DNA from: Ignavibacteriales bacterium
GTDB taxonomy: Bacteria; Bacteroidota; Ignavibacteria; Ignavibacteriales; Ignavibacteriaceae
Reading direction: 5' to 3'
Assembly (NCBI GenBank): GCA_016700155.1
Contig: CP065001.1
Location: 1,736,001 to 1,800,000 of the forward strand
DNA length: 64,000 nucleotides
The position numbers and the translations under genes are program-made. The notes beneath the pieces are model-generated. The model searched no databases. It had not been told where the DNA came from and saw only the letters and a list, made by a program, of their open reading frames with translations. Shown piece by piece: positions 1 to 10,611 of the stretch (the first letter of the stretch is position 1; each line of letters opens with the position of its first letter).

Positions 1-2
1 AG

Positions 3-3000
3 CAAACTAAAGTATTATTAAGAATGCCGATTGAAGAATATATTGAACTCAGGCTTGCGCTAAAGGAACGTGAAAGCTGGGAGACTCTTGGTTACGCTTA
101 TGAACTTAAATCAAATGTAAAAGGTCTTGGTGACCTAATAAAAGATATAACCGATTTTGAAATTCCGCTTCCAAGTGTTGGATTGCTGAGCATTTTCGGT
201 ACACCAAAAATAAGTTTGAAAATCGGCGGTGCGGTTGATATTCACGGTGCCTGGCGAAGCGAGACAACAGAAGGTGTTACAGCTTCAAGACTCGGTAATA
301 CACGAAATGAACCTGACTTTAAACAGCAGGTTCAGATAAATGTAAACGGAACGATAGGTGATAAACTTAATATTACCGCTGACTGGAATACCGAACGTAC
401 GTTCGAATACGAAAACCAGTTAAAGCTAAAATACACCGGTTATGAAGATGAAATCATTCAAAGTATTGAAGCAGGAAACGTATCATTACAAACATCTCCG
501 TTAGTCGGCGGAAGTGAGGCTTTGTTTGGTATTAAAGCTAATTTTAAAATGGGTCCGTTAAGTCTTACCACAATTGCATCTCAGAAAAAAGGTGAAGTAA
601 AAGAAGTTTCAGTTTCGGGTGGTTCTACTTCAGCGGAGTTTAACATCAAGGTAACAGAATATTCCAAGAACAATTATTTTGTTGATGGTATTTATGCCGA
701 TACATCCAACGGCAGAAATTATTTTAACAGGTATTACGGTAATGCAACACCGGATATTGATCCATCTGTTAGAATAGTTGATATAGAAGTTTGGAAGTCA
801 ATTACCACGAGTGTTATTGATAAAACAAAAGAACGTAATGGTAATGCTTACATAACATTAGCTCCGATGTCTGCTCAGAGTACTACGCAGTATCCTGACA
901 CACTTCGCGATGATTTTGTTAATCCGATACCGGGCCTTGAAGAATCTGCCAGATTTCTTCTGTTGACAAGAGACATCGATTACAAGCTGCATGAAGAAAC
1001 AGGCTATATAACTTTTCTAACCCAGATACAGGAACAGGATGTAATAGCAGTTGCTTACCGTACTCCGACTGAACGTTATGGTGAGTTTATTGCAACCGCC
1101 ACAACCGATTCACAACGCTTAGTACTAAAACTAGTCAAACCTAAAAGTCTGCTTCCGCAATACACACAGGCATGGCAGTTACAATTAAAAAACATTTATC
1201 CTTTGAATGCAAGAAACCTAAAGAGGGACGGTTTTAAGTTTGATATTAAATATGAACAGGAAGGCTCCGAGCCGGTTAACAGTATAAATTCCGTTCCTTT
1301 ATTAACGGCTTTTGGATTAGATTTAATTAATTCTAGTGGTCAAGCCAACAGGGATGATGAGTTTGACTGGAGACCCGATATAACAATTATTCCTGTTACA
1401 GGCGAGATTATATTCCCCGTACTTCAACCCTTTGGATTGAACATGCCTGGATCCTTGGATACTTCATACAGGTTTCAGGATATTTATGAAGTACAACCAA
1501 GTATTGCCAGACAAAATAAAACTAAAGATAAATGGGTCTTAGTAGGTAAAAGTTCTGGTGATGCAACATCAGTATATCAGCTTGGTTTTAATATTGTTGA
1601 AAACTCGGTTCGTGTCAGACTAAATGGAAGAGAACTTTCTCCCGGCATTGATTACTCAGTTGATTATAACACAGGACAGTTAACTTTAAGAAACAGTGAA
1701 GCCACTTTACCAAATGCTGATCTGAAAATCACATACGAACAAAATGATTTGTTCCAGCTCGCTTCAAAAACACTGCTTGGTGCGCGCGGCATTTTTGATT
1801 TTTCTAAAAAAACAAAACTTGGTTTTTCTGTTCTTAACTTGAATCAACAAACATTAAGTGATAAAGTAAGGATTGGCGAAGAACCGCTGAGTAATACAAT
1901 TTACGGTGTCGATTTTGAAACTGCTGCCGACTTACCATTTGTTACAAAAGGTCTTGATAATATTATTTCTACGAGGGAAATGTCGGCATTCACCATTAAA
2001 GGTGAATATGCTTATATGAACCCTGATCCAAATACAAAGAAGAGCACAATTGCATCCGATCAGGGGAAAAGCATTGCATACATAGACGACTTTGAAGGAG
2101 CTAAAAGAATCATTCCGGTTGGCGTTGCTTATACTTCATGGAGAGATATAAGTCCTCCATTGGGGATAAACATGTTTAATGGTTTTAGCCCGCTGGAAAT
2201 GATGGACTACAAAGCAAAAAGTTTCTGGTTTACCGAGACTCCATCAAATGTAGTTGTATCCGATCTTTACGGAGATAGAAAAAAAGTTGCAACAACAGAT
2301 CAGCAGATAACTGTAATGGACTATGTGTTTGTTCCCGATACACCCGGTACTTACAATTATTCCAACACAATATCACAGAAAACTGATTCTACCTGGGGTG
2401 GAATAATGAAACCCCTTTCATCAACCGCAACAAATTTGATTGAAGAAAATATTGAGTTCATAGAGTTCTGGCTTCAGATAAATGCGGCACCGCAAAACAC
2501 ACAAATGTATATCGATCTTGGAAGAATAAGTGAAGACGTTATCCCAAATAATAAACTGAACTATGAGGATCTTGACCAGAACGGTGCTATTACAACTGAA
2601 GCCGAAGATACCGGTTTAGATACGTTATTGGATGACAGGGAAAGGGCGCTTTACGGAAGTACAAAAGGTGATCCAAGCGGTGATAATTTTGAATTCAGAG
2701 GAAGCAGCCAGGTAACGGATATCTTTGATTACTTTAACATAAACGGTACACAGGGCAATGCTGTTCTGACTGACCTTGGAAGAATCCCAGATACAGAAGA
2801 TCTTAACCGTAACTCAACACTTGATGTAGTGAACAGTTATTTCAGGTATGCAATTCCACTTGATACCGTTGCAGCTAACAATCCATATATCGTCGGCGGC
2901 GGTGAAAAACTGAATGGACAGCCAAGCTGGTATCTTTACAGAATCCCTCTTAAAGATACATCGTCCCTATTTGGTAATCCTGATCTTTCAACTGTTGAAA

Positions 3001-6000
3001 CTATAAGATTATTTTTCAATGGAATTAATACTCCGGTACACATCAGGATGACAGAATTTAATCTTGTTGGTAGTCAATGGCAGAAACTTATTAAAGAGGA
3101 TAGTGTTCTTGCTGTCTCAGTCATCAACAGAGAAGATAATCCGCAGTATACAAGTCCTCCCGGAGTTTTTCCTGAACGCGACAGAAGTAAACCGGATGAA
3201 GAAGTTTATGGAAACGAGCAGTCATTAAATCTTATCATTACAGATCTTGAACAAAATGATAAACGTGAAGCAGTAAAATATTTATTCCGTCCGCTTGATC
3301 TGTTCAACTATACTGAAATGAAACTCTTCATTCACGGCGATGTTAATGGTAATTCAATAGCTGATACCACAATGGCAGGGAATTACCGTGCAGAAGTTTA
3401 TTTCAGGTTTGGCGGAGATACTAATAACTATTATGAATACAGGCAGCCTGTAAAACCTGACTGGAACGAGATTAGTATTCTATTCAGTGAATTGACTACA
3501 ATTAAACAAGCCCGTGATTCTGCAAATGTGGTCACAAGTATTCCTGTTGAAGGGCAACCGGGACATTTTTACAGAATACTTGGAAATCCCACATTGACTT
3601 CTATTAAATACCTTACAGTAGGAATTAAAAATGTAAGTGATTCAACTGATCCTACTCCTATTTCCGGTGAAGTCTGGGTAAATGAATTAAGAGTGATAGG
3701 AGCCGATGATACGCCTGGATATGCCTATAGTGTTTCCACGTCGTTTAAACTTGCTGATCTGATGACTGTGAGTTTGAATATGAGTCACACCGATCCCTAT
3801 TTTCATAAACTAGCGGACAGGTTTGGTTCGAGGGTTGAATCGAGGAATTGGAGTGTCAATACTGATCTGAACGTTTTAAAATTACTTCCGGTTAACCTGC
3901 CTGAAAGTAATTTGAGAATAAATTATTCGCATACTGAATCTGTAGGTAAACCGCTTTATATCCCTGGAACCGATATTAAAGTTGACGCTGCGGCAGATCA
4001 GCTTAGAAAAAATCAATCAGATACTTCAAGATCAAGTACAAAAACTCCTGAGAATCTTGTTTCAGAAACACAAACGATTAATATTCAGGATACATGGTCG
4101 GCCTCAAATATTAAATTGAAAATACCTTCGACGCACTGGCTGGTACGTGATACGTGGAATGCTATCACACTTGGTTTCAATTACAATAAATCATTCAGCA
4201 GAAATCCTACAACTGAATCAAGTAAAAACTGGGTATGGAATGCGACAGTCAATTATGGTTTAAATTTAAGCCCGACATACAATTTTCTACCGGTTGATAT
4301 TCCAGTACTCGGAACTCCTTTTGCGTTATTAACTGACTACAGTGGACTTAAAATTTATTACTTGCCCCAAAGTTTTAATTTATCAGTCACCGCAAAACGA
4401 AACAGGAACACTAACACTACAAGAGCGACGAATATCGGCGGATCACAGACAACTGTTTCAAGAGACTTCACTACATCAAGGACTTTCAACTTTGTATGGA
4501 AGATGACAGAAGGCGGATTTTTAAACCTCACGACTAATTATAACCTTACAGTCAATTCTACTTTGGCTTACCTTGAAACAGATGCGCAGGGACAGCAGCG
4601 GGGTGAAGGTGATATATGGAAAGATATTTTCACAAGAGTATTCTTCGGTCAGGATAATCAATATCAGCAGAGCATTGAATTCCGAACGGCACCAAAGCTT
4701 CCAACGCTGTGGGACCTAAATAAATATTTCTCAGTCACAGCGGGATACTCAGCCGGTTATCAATGGAGTTTTGATACAAGGCAGCAGGATCTCGGAAGAA
4801 GTGCAGGCTTTACCAACCGCTCAAATGTTGGGTTAACATTACGTCTTAAATCATTAAGTGCACCGCTGTTTGCTGAACCTAAAGAAGATTTAAATAAAGT
4901 TCCACCGCCAAAAAATCAGACGCAAACTCAAACACAAACTCCGAACAGAAGAGGACGTGACCGGGATATTGGGCAGAACCAGTTGCAGACGGAATTAAAA
5001 AATCCTGACTCATTAATTGTTAAAGATAGTTTGCTTATACCTTCTGATTCATTAGCTGTTCAGGATTCACTTGAAATTGATAGGACTCCTAAAGTTTCTC
5101 CTATTACTAATGCTTTGAATTTTCTTAAAACTTTTGCGAGAGTTGTTCTGTTTGATTACGAAACTATTTCAATCAACTTTACAAATGATAATAGTTTGTC
5201 AAAGTCAGGCATTTATGGAAAAGGTACAGGATTCTCAAACTTCTGGGGAATTACTTACAATGAAGATAATGGTCCGACACGCGGCTTTATGATTGGCTTG
5301 AGTAACGATGTGGGAAGACGTGCCGCAAACGCAAATCTCAACGATGCATTCCAGCAAAAAAATAATCTTGACTTCAGGACCTCCAGACCACTTTGGGAAG
5401 GAGCAAAAATAGATCTTACCTGGAAAGTCGGATGGTCAATGAATAAGTCAACTACATTAACTTCAGATGAAAACGGGGATGTAAGAGTTAATTTCATTAC
5501 AGCTTCTGGAACTCTAAACAGATCATTCCTTTCGTTGCCGCCATCATTGTTTTTAAGTGTGTTCAATAGCGGTATTAAACGAGTGCAGGAACTTTATGAT
5601 CCTACAGCACCAAATACTACTGAAAATTTGTCAAACGCTTTCATACAAGGTTTCGAGAGTCTTCCTCTGCTTTCTAAACTCGGATTTTTAAGCGATGTAA
5701 CAAAGTATATTCCACGACCCAACTGGAGAATTACCTGGGATGGACTTGAAAAAGTTTTCATCTTTAAATCCATTGCAAAACGTGTTTCACTTGATCACGC
5801 TTATCAATCAAGTTATACTGAAGGCTGGAAGATAAATCCCGAGGGAGTTCAGGAAGTTCAGTCACAAAAAATTGAATATGGATTTACTCCGCTTGTTGGA
5901 CTGAATATTACATTCGGTGAATTGTGGGGCGGTAACCTGACAAGCAATATTAAATACTCAGCCCGTACAAATTATGATCTTGGTATAACCACAAAGAATA

Positions 6001-6359
6001 TTACAGAAACATTTTCACGCGATATTGGTATTACAGCCGGATATTCAAAACAGGGATTTGAACTTCCATTGTTCGGAGTGGCGCTTAAGAATGATATTGA
6101 ATTCAGCTTATCATATACGAGCACAAAAAATTCAACCGTAAGGTATGAAATGGGTCAGAATTTTAGTGAAGAGGGAACTCCGACTGATGGTACTATCAGG
6201 ACGACCATTGAACCAAGAATCAAGTATACTATCAGTTCAAAAGTAACAATTTCAATTTTCTATAAACGATCCTCTGTTGAGCCTGAAGGTGCGGCAAGAA
6301 TTCCGCCCACAACAACAAATGAAGCGGGACTCGATGTTCATATTGCGATAAATAATTAA
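3..6359 (+). CDS. sprA: SprA, type IX secretion outer-membrane translocon (5' end outside window)
   Basis: Giant outer-membrane protein forming the translocation pore of the type IX secretion system, through which proteins with C-terminal sorting domains reach the cell surface. The frame is open from base 3 with no stop upstream of the first ATG (24), and the 2111 residues after that ATG are shorter than the roughly 2300-2500 usual for SprA, so the N-terminus very probably lies outside the window. Visible SprA hallmarks are a repeated early module (IHGAWRSETTEG, then LNITADWNTERTFEYEN), long stretches of alternating beta-strand pattern, and a C-terminal region rich in aromatic strand ends. 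A low-complexity Q/T tract and D-S-L repeats lie near residues 1630-1690. It is followed 45 bases later by porX, another T9SS gene, which supports the call. Confidence 0.95.
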   Translation, partial: QTKVLLRMPIEEYIELRLALKERESWETLGYAYELKSNVKGLGDLIKDITDFEIPLPSVGLLSIFGTPKISLKIGGAVDIHGAWRSETTEGVTASRLGNTRNEPDFKQQVQINVNGTIGDKLNITADWNTERTFEYENQLKLKYTGYEDEIIQSIEAGNVSLQTSPLVGGSEALFGIKANFKMGPLSLTTIASQKKGEVKEVSVSGGSTSAEFNIKVTEYSKNNYFVDGIYADTSNGRNYFNRYYGNATPDIDPSVRIVDIEVWKSITTSVIDKTKERNGNAYITLAPMSAQSTTQYPDTLRDDFVNPIPGLEESARFLLLTRDIDYKLHEETGYITFLTQIQEQDVIAVAYRTPTERYGEFIATATTDSQRLVLKLVKPKSLLPQYTQAWQLQLKNIYPLNARNLKRDGFKFDIKYEQEGSEPVNSINSVPLLTAFGLDLINSSGQANRDDEFDWRPDITIIPVTGEIIFPVLQPFGLNMPGSLDTSYRFQDIYEVQPSIARQNKTKDKWVLVGKSSGDATSVYQLGFNIVENSVRVRLNGRELSPGIDYSVDYNTGQLTLRNSEATLPNADLKITYEQNDLFQLASKTLLGARGIFDFSKKTKLGFSVLNLNQQTLSDKVRIGEEPLSNTIYGVDFETAADLPFVTKGLDNIISTREMSAFTIKGEYAYMNPDPNTKKSTIASDQGKSIAYIDDFEGAKRIIPVGVAYTSWRDISPPLGINMFNGFSPLEMMDYKAKSFWFTETPSNVVVSDLYGDRKKVATTDQQITVMDYVFVPDTPGTYNYSNTISQKTDSTWGGIMKPLSSTATNLIEENIEFIEFWLQINAAPQNTQMYIDLGRISEDVIPNNKLNYEDLDQNGAITTEAEDTGLDTLLDDRERALYGSTKGDPSGDNFEFRGSSQVTDIFDYFNINGTQGNAVLTDLGRIPDTEDLNRNSTLDVVNSYFRYAIPLDTVAANNPYIVGGGEKLNGQPSWYLYRIPLKDTSSLFGNPDLSTVETIRLFFNGINTPVHIRMTEFNLVGSQWQKLIKEDSVLAVSVINREDNPQYTSPPGVFPERDRSKPDEEVYGNEQSLNLIITDLEQNDKREAVKYLFRPLDLFNYTEMKLFIHGDVNGNSIADTTMAGNYRAEVYFRFGGDTNNYYEYRQPVKPDWNEISILFSELTTIKQARDSANVVTSIPVEGQPGHFYRILGNPTLTSIKYLTVGIKNVSDSTDPTPISGEVWVNELRVIGADDTPGYAYSVSTSFKLADLMTVSLNMSHTDPYFHKLADRFGSRVESRNWSVNTDLNVLKLLPVNLPESNLRINYSHTESVGKPLYIPGTDIKVDAAADQLRKNQSDTSRSSTKTPENLVSETQTINIQDTWSASNIKLKIPSTHWLVRDTWNAITLGFNYNKSFSRNPTTESSKNWVWNATVNYGLNLSPTYNFLPVDIPVLGTPFALLTDYSGLKIYYLPQSFNLSVTAKRNRNTNTTRATNIGGSQTTVSRDFTTSRTFNFVWKMTEGGFLNLTTNYNLTVNSTLAYLETDAQGQQRGEGDIWKDIFTRVFFGQDNQYQQSIEFRTAPKLPTLWDLNKYFSVTAGYSAGYQWSFDTRQQDLGRSAGFTNRSNVGLTLRLKSLSAPLFAEPKEDLNKVPPPKNQTQTQTQTPNRRGRDRDIGQNQLQTELKNPDSLIVKDSLLIPSDSLAVQDSLEIDRTPKVSPITNALNFLKTFARVVLFDYETISINFTNDNSLSKSGIYGKGTGFSNFWGITYNEDNGPTRGFMIGLSNDVGRRAANANLNDAFQQKNNLDFRTSRPLWEGAKIDLTWKVGWSMNKSTTLTSDENGDVRVNFITASGTLNRSFLSLPPSLFLSVFNSGIKRVQELYDPTAPNTTENLSNAFIQGFESLPLLSKLGFLSDVTKYIPRPNWRITWDGLEKVFIFKSIAKRVSLDHAYQSSYTEGWKINPEGVQEVQSQKIEYGFTPLVGLNITFGELWGGNLTSNIKYSARTNYDLGITTKNITETFSRDIGITAGYSKQGFELPLFGVALKNDIEFSLSYTSTKNSTVRYEMGQNFSEEGTPTDGTIRTTIEPRIKYTISSKVTISIFYKRSSVEPEGAARIPPTTTNEAGLDVHIAINN

Positions 6360-6404
6360 TAAGTAAAATTGTATTATTTGAAGGATTAAAGAAAAGTACT
6401 GACG

Positions 6405-7976
6405 ATGATAAAACAAAAAAAAATATTATGGGTCGATGATGAAATTGAATTGCTTCGTTCGCATATCATCTTCCTTGCTGAAAAAGGATTTGGTGTAGAT
6501 ACAGTAACGAATGGCGAGGATGCAGTATCGCATGTCAAAGAAAATAATTACGACCTGATCTTCCTTGATGAGATGATGGCTGGTATGGGTGGTCTTGAGA
6601 CGCTTGGGAAAATTAAAGATCTTAACCCTAATATTCCGGTCGTTATGATAACCAAAAGTGAAGAAGAATCCCTGATGGATGAAGCTATCGGTGGAAAGAT
6701 AAATGACTATCTTACAAAACCTGTTAACCCGAGCCAGGTACTACTTGTATGCAAAAAAATTCTTGAAGGCAAAAAAATCTCCGGTCAGTATGCGGCTAAA
6801 GATTATCTGCAGGACTTTAATGAAATATCCCGCGCGTTACTCGACAATCTTTCTTATGAAGAATGGATAGACATCTACATAAAAATGGTCAACTGGGATG
6901 TTGAACTTGATACACATTCCGAAATTGATTTACGTCAAACGCTTAATGATCAAAAACGTGAAGCAAATAAAGAATTCTCACGCTTCGTTGAAAAAAATTA
7001 TATGCAGTGGCTTACATCAAAAGATCGGGATGTTTCACCTATGCTGACAAATGAAATAACAGAAAAATATGTGATGAAGCATCTGAAAAATTCAGATAGT
7101 CCTGTATTTTATTTTGTGATTGATTGTCTGCGTCTTGACCAGTGGTTAATAATGGAAAAACACCTGGTCGAACAATTCAGAATAGAAAAAGATTTTTATT
7201 TTTCAATACTTCCTACTGCAACACCATACGCACGGAATACTTTATTCAGCGGTCTTTATCCTTCAGAGATTGAAAAAATGTATCCGCAATACTGGCATAA
7301 CGGCGACGAAGATGAAAAAAGTATGAACAGATATGAAAAGGAATTACTGCAGTTACTGCTCGACAGGAAAAGAGTAAAGCTTAAAAATGAATTGAAGTAT
7401 ATTAAGATCATTGATCCTGAAGTAGGAAGGAATTTTGAACAGAATATTCTATCTTATCAGAATACTCATCTCACAGCGGTGGTAGTTAATTTTCTTGATA
7501 TGATCGCGCATGGTCGTTCTGATTCAGACTTGCTAAAAGAAATTGCACCTGATGAACCGGCATACCGTTCATTAACTAACAGCTGGTTTACACATTCATC
7601 ACTTCTTTCAACTTTTAAAACACTGGCAAAACTAAATAATGTTAAAATAGTAATCACAACAGATCACGGCAGTATTCGTTCACTCAGAGGCGCAAAGGTA
7701 CTGGGTGACAGGGAAGCCTCGCCAAATCTGCGTTTCAAATACGGTAGAAATCTTAAAGTTGATGAGAAGCATGCTGTATTTGTAAAGAATGCATCTGACT
7801 ATATGCTTCCCAAAAGAGGTGTGACAATAAATTATATTATCGCTAAAGAAGATTACTACTTCGTGTACCCGACAGACTATCATAAATATCTTACTTATTA
7901 CAAAGATACATTTCAGCATGGCGGAATATCTCTTGAAGAAATGATACTACCGGTTATCACTATGGAACCGAAATAG
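6405..7976 (+). CDS. porX: PorX, T9SS response regulator with PglZ phosphatase domain
   Basis: Two-component regulator that controls type IX secretion in Bacteroidota and carries a zinc-dependent phosphodiesterase-like effector domain. Residues 1-125 form a receiver domain: acidic pair D11/D12, phospho-acceptor D55 in the LIFLDEM motif, T83 and K105 in YLTKP. Residues about 200-520 are a PglZ/alkaline-phosphatase-superfamily domain, with D240 in FVIDCLR, T279 in the ARNT motif at the expected nucleophile position, and a TTDHGS metal-ligand motif near residue 420. The length (523) is normal for PorX. It follows sprA, and its stop overlaps the GTG start of tsaE by one base. No PorY-like kinase gene is in the window. 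Confidence 0.95.
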   Translation: MIKQKKILWVDDEIELLRSHIIFLAEKGFGVDTVTNGEDAVSHVKENNYDLIFLDEMMAGMGGLETLGKIKDLNPNIPVVMITKSEEESLMDEAIGGKINDYLTKPVNPSQVLLVCKKILEGKKISGQYAAKDYLQDFNEISRALLDNLSYEEWIDIYIKMVNWDVELDTHSEIDLRQTLNDQKREANKEFSRFVEKNYMQWLTSKDRDVSPMLTNEITEKYVMKHLKNSDSPVFYFVIDCLRLDQWLIMEKHLVEQFRIEKDFYFSILPTATPYARNTLFSGLYPSEIEKMYPQYWHNGDEDEKSMNRYEKELLQLLLDRKRVKLKNELKYIKIIDPEVGRNFEQNILSYQNTHLTAVVVNFLDMIAHGRSDSDLLKEIAPDEPAYRSLTNSWFTHSSLLSTFKTLAKLNNVKIVITTDHGSIRSLRGAKVLGDREASPNLRFKYGRNLKVDEKHAVFVKNASDYMLPKRGVTINYIIAKEDYYFVYPTDYHKYLTYYKDTFQHGGISLEEMILPVITMEPK

Positions 7977-8404
7977 TGAATCTGCCTTTAAAAAAAATAA
8001 TCACTGCTGAATCTGAAACAATTCAACTTGCAAAAGAATTTGCAGGAATAATTCAGCAAGGTGATGTAATTGTACTTAACGGAAATCTTGGAACCGGAAA
8101 AACTTTTTTCATAAAACATGTTCTGATGACTTTTGGAATTAATAATGTAAACAGTCCGACTTTTGCTATAGTGAATGAATACCGTAACTCAAAAACATTT
8201 TTTCACTTTGATTTCTATCGTATCGAGAAGAGAGAAGAACTTCTGGATATCGGTTATTACGATTACCTGAATGACAGTGAATCACTTACTTTTATTGAGT
8301 GGGGTAATCTGTTCAATGAATTACTTCCAGCAAAGAAGTATGAGATAAATATCGAAATGAGTGAAAACGGACAGAGAGAATTTACGATTGTGAAATATGA
8401 ATAA
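7976..8404 (+). CDS. tsaE: TsaE, ATPase for tRNA t6A37 synthesis
   Basis: ATPase of the TsaBDE complex that makes the universal t6A modification at position 37 of ANN-decoding tRNAs in the cytoplasm. The 142 residues carry a P-loop at residues 36-43 (GNLGTGKT), the family motif SPTFAIVNEY and the FHFDFYRI and IEWG motifs that bind nucleotide and magnesium in this family. The start is GTG, with its G shared with the last base of the porX stop. The 3' end overlaps the start of tsaB by 8 bases, so tsaE and tsaB are probably translationally coupled. Confidence 0.95.
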   Translation: MNLPLKKIITAESETIQLAKEFAGIIQQGDVIVLNGNLGTGKTFFIKHVLMTFGINNVNSPTFAIVNEYRNSKTFFHFDFYRIEKREELLDIGYYDYLNDSESLTFIEWGNLFNELLPAKKYEINIEMSENGQREFTIVKYE

Positions 8405-9035
8405 CGCTAAACCAATATTGGCAATTGAAACCTCTGGCAAAATTTGCGGTGCATGTTTGTACTTCAATGAAGAAAAATATTTTGAACAGAAAATTACCCT
8501 TAAACATTCGCACAGTGACAAAATATTTGAAGTCGTTGAATCAGTTTTAAGAACAGGGAATACAGAGTTAAATGAAATTGATGCAATTGCAGTTTCAGCG
8601 GGACCAGGCTCATTCACAGGTTTGCGTATAGGGATGTCTGCAGCAAAAGGAATAGCATTAGGTTCTGGTCTGCCTTTAATTCCGGTTCCGACATTTGAAT
8701 CACTTGCATTCCAGATTGCAGCTATTCTTCCTGAAAACACAGAATTTGCTGTTGCAAACAAAGTTAATTCTGAGGAATTATATTTTGCCCGTTTTCAAGT
8801 TAGTTTGAATAGTTATATATTTGTACACGATTTGAGTGTAATAAAAAAAGAAGAACTTCCAGAACTGACAAACAACATTTTGATTTTTGGTGATGCCGGG
8901 AAAAAAGATATTTCTGTGCCGTCGCCTGAAGCAACAGCAAAATGGTCAGTAAAATTCGGAAAAGATCTTCTTACATACGATTACGATTTTTTAGAACCTA
9001 ATTACATTAAAAATTTTATTGTTAAAGGAAAGTAA
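8397..9035 (+). CDS. tsaB: TsaB, t6A synthesis scaffold protein
   Basis: Inactive ASKHA-fold partner of TsaD that organises the complex transferring threonylcarbamoyl to tRNA A37. It begins with the typical ILAIETSG strand-turn and has the conserved AGPGSFTGLRIG loop near residues 63-75. The 212 residues fit the short TsaB type without the RimI domain sometimes fused in other lineages. tsaE overlaps it upstream and a DUF1573 gene follows at once. tsaD is not in the window. Confidence 0.94.
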   Translation: MNNAKPILAIETSGKICGACLYFNEEKYFEQKITLKHSHSDKIFEVVESVLRTGNTELNEIDAIAVSAGPGSFTGLRIGMSAAKGIALGSGLPLIPVPTFESLAFQIAAILPENTEFAVANKVNSEELYFARFQVSLNSYIFVHDLSVIKKEELPELTNNILIFGDAGKKDISVPSPEATAKWSVKFGKDLLTYDYDFLEPNYIKNFIVKGK

Positions 9036-9036
9036 T

Positions 9037-9765
9037 ATGATAAGGAAAATGTTTTTATCGATTTTACTATTCACTTCTTTTGTATTTCCGCAGATTGTCG
9101 GACCAAGAGTTTCAGTTCAACTAATAGAACATAATTTTGGTGATATCGTACAGGGACAGATCGGTTCACACAGTTTTAAAATTTCAAATGTAGGCGGAGA
9201 TATACTAAAAATTTTAGAAGTTAGACCAACCTGCGGATGTACCGCCGCTCAACCCGATAAAAAAGAATTAACTCCTGGTGAAAGCACTTCAATAAAAGTT
9301 GAATTTAATTCAGCCGGAAGATTAGGTGTGCAGGAAAAGTATGTTCTTGTTAAAACAAATGACGAACAAAATCAGGAGATAAGACTTAAGCTAAAAGCTA
9401 ATGTTATTAAAGATGGGCAGGTCGAGAAAAGTCTCACAATGCTGCCAGCAATTAAATTTTATGATACTCAGTTTGATTTTGGAAAAGTTGAAGAAGGAAA
9501 AAAAGTTCAGCATACATTTTCATTTTCTAATCTTGGACAGGGAAAATTGGAAATTAAAGATATTGTAACATCCTGTGGTTGTACCGCTGCATTGGTAAGT
9601 GATAAAGTTCTTGAACCCGGACAGAACGGTACTTTAAAAGTTGAACTTGATACCAGCAAACGCTCAGGTAAAATGAGCAGAACGGTCACTGTAAAAACTA
9701 ACGACCCTAAAGAACCGAATAAAGTTTTAACAATTTTTGCTGAAGTACAGAAAGTGAATCAATAA
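9037..9765 (+). CDS. Exported protein with two DUF1573 domains
   Basis: Exported protein of about 242 residues with an N-terminal signal peptide ending near FVFPQ. Two immunoglobulin-like DUF1573 repeats follow, about residues 20-125 and 140-240, each with the signature (E/Q)HNFGDI or FDFGKV, then TCGCTAA or SCGCTAA, then LxPGxxxxxxVxxx. The cysteine pairs could form disulphides in the periplasm. The biochemical role of DUF1573 is not established, although it is abundant in Bacteroidota. A TTG 18 bases upstream is in frame, but the ATG at 9037 has the better ribosome-binding site (AAAGGAAAG) and gives a clean signal peptide. Its stop overlaps the accD ATG by one base. Confidence 0.85.
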   Translation: MIRKMFLSILLFTSFVFPQIVGPRVSVQLIEHNFGDIVQGQIGSHSFKISNVGGDILKILEVRPTCGCTAAQPDKKELTPGESTSIKVEFNSAGRLGVQEKYVLVKTNDEQNQEIRLKLKANVIKDGQVEKSLTMLPAIKFYDTQFDFGKVEEGKKVQHTFSFSNLGQGKLEIKDIVTSCGCTAALVSDKVLEPGQNGTLKVELDTSKRSGKMSRTVTVKTNDPKEPNKVLTIFAEVQKVNQ

Positions 9766-10604
9766 TGCCCTGGTTTAAACGTTCCAAATCCAATATTTCT
9801 CCTGATACTCAGAAAAAAGAATTGCCTGACGGACTGTGGGAGAAATGTCCGAGCTGTAATGAAATCATTCATAAAAAACAGCTTGAAATAAACTTGTGGA
9901 CTTGTATCAAATGCGGCTATCATTTTCGGATTGGAAGTGCTGAGTATATCCAGATAATGATAGACCAGGGAACCTTTAAAGAGATGGATAAAAAGATGAG
10001 ATCCGCTGATCCCCTTGAATTTGAGGATACAAAAAAATATTCTACAAGAATTCCTGAGACCATAAAAAAAACCGGATTATTTGATGCAGCAAGAACCGGT
10101 ATTGGAAAACTAAATGGAACCGAAGTAGCGTTTGGATGCATGGACTTTCAATTCATCGGCGGAAGTATGGGTTCTGTAGTTGGTGAAAAAATTGCTAGGC
10201 TGACGGACAAGGCGATTAAAAACAAATGTCCGCTTATTATCATTTCTGCCAGCGGTGGTGCGCGTATGATGGAAGGTGCTTTTTCATTAATGCAAATGGC
10301 AAAAACAAGTTCACGTTTAGCAAAACTTGCTGATGAAAAAATCCCGTATATATCAGTTATGACTGATCCTACTACCGGCGGTACGACCGCAAGTTATGCA
10401 ATGCTTGGTGATGTTCACATTGCTGAACCTCAGGCTTTGATCGGGTTTGCAGGTCCCAGAGTTATTAAGCAGACAATCGGAAAAGATTTACCAAAAGGTT
10501 TTCAGCGGTCGGAATTTTTACTTGAGCAGGGATTTGTAGATATCGTTGTTCCGCGAAAGGAATTAAAGAGTACGGTATTTAATGTTCTTACTATGATGAG
10601 TTGA
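9765..10604 (+). CDS. accD: Acetyl-CoA carboxylase carboxyltransferase beta subunit
   Basis: Beta subunit of the carboxyltransferase that moves CO2 from biotin to acetyl-CoA, giving malonyl-CoA for fatty-acid synthesis. The N-terminal zinc ribbon is complete (C28, C31, C47, C50). The crotonase-like body has the glycine-rich oxyanion segments SASGGARMMEG and DPTTGGTTASYAMLGD and the GFAGPRVI motif. The length of 279 is normal. It shares one base with the preceding DUF1573 gene, and the panC start lies 7 bases after its stop. accA is not in the window, but the biotin ligase gene birA lies 1.6 kb away on the other strand. Confidence 0.97.
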   Translation: MPWFKRSKSNISPDTQKKELPDGLWEKCPSCNEIIHKKQLEINLWTCIKCGYHFRIGSAEYIQIMIDQGTFKEMDKKMRSADPLEFEDTKKYSTRIPETIKKTGLFDAARTGIGKLNGTEVAFGCMDFQFIGGSMGSVVGEKIARLTDKAIKNKCPLIIISASGGARMMEGAFSLMQMAKTSSRLAKLADEKIPYISVMTDPTTGGTTASYAMLGDVHIAEPQALIGFAGPRVIKQTIGKDLPKGFQRSEFLLEQGFVDIVVPRKELKSTVFNVLTMMS

Positions 10605-10611
10605 GGTAGTC

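Noticed and set aside
8321..8761. 146-residue minus-strand frame
   Set aside because: Covers tsaE/tsaB in antisense; both have solid motifs.
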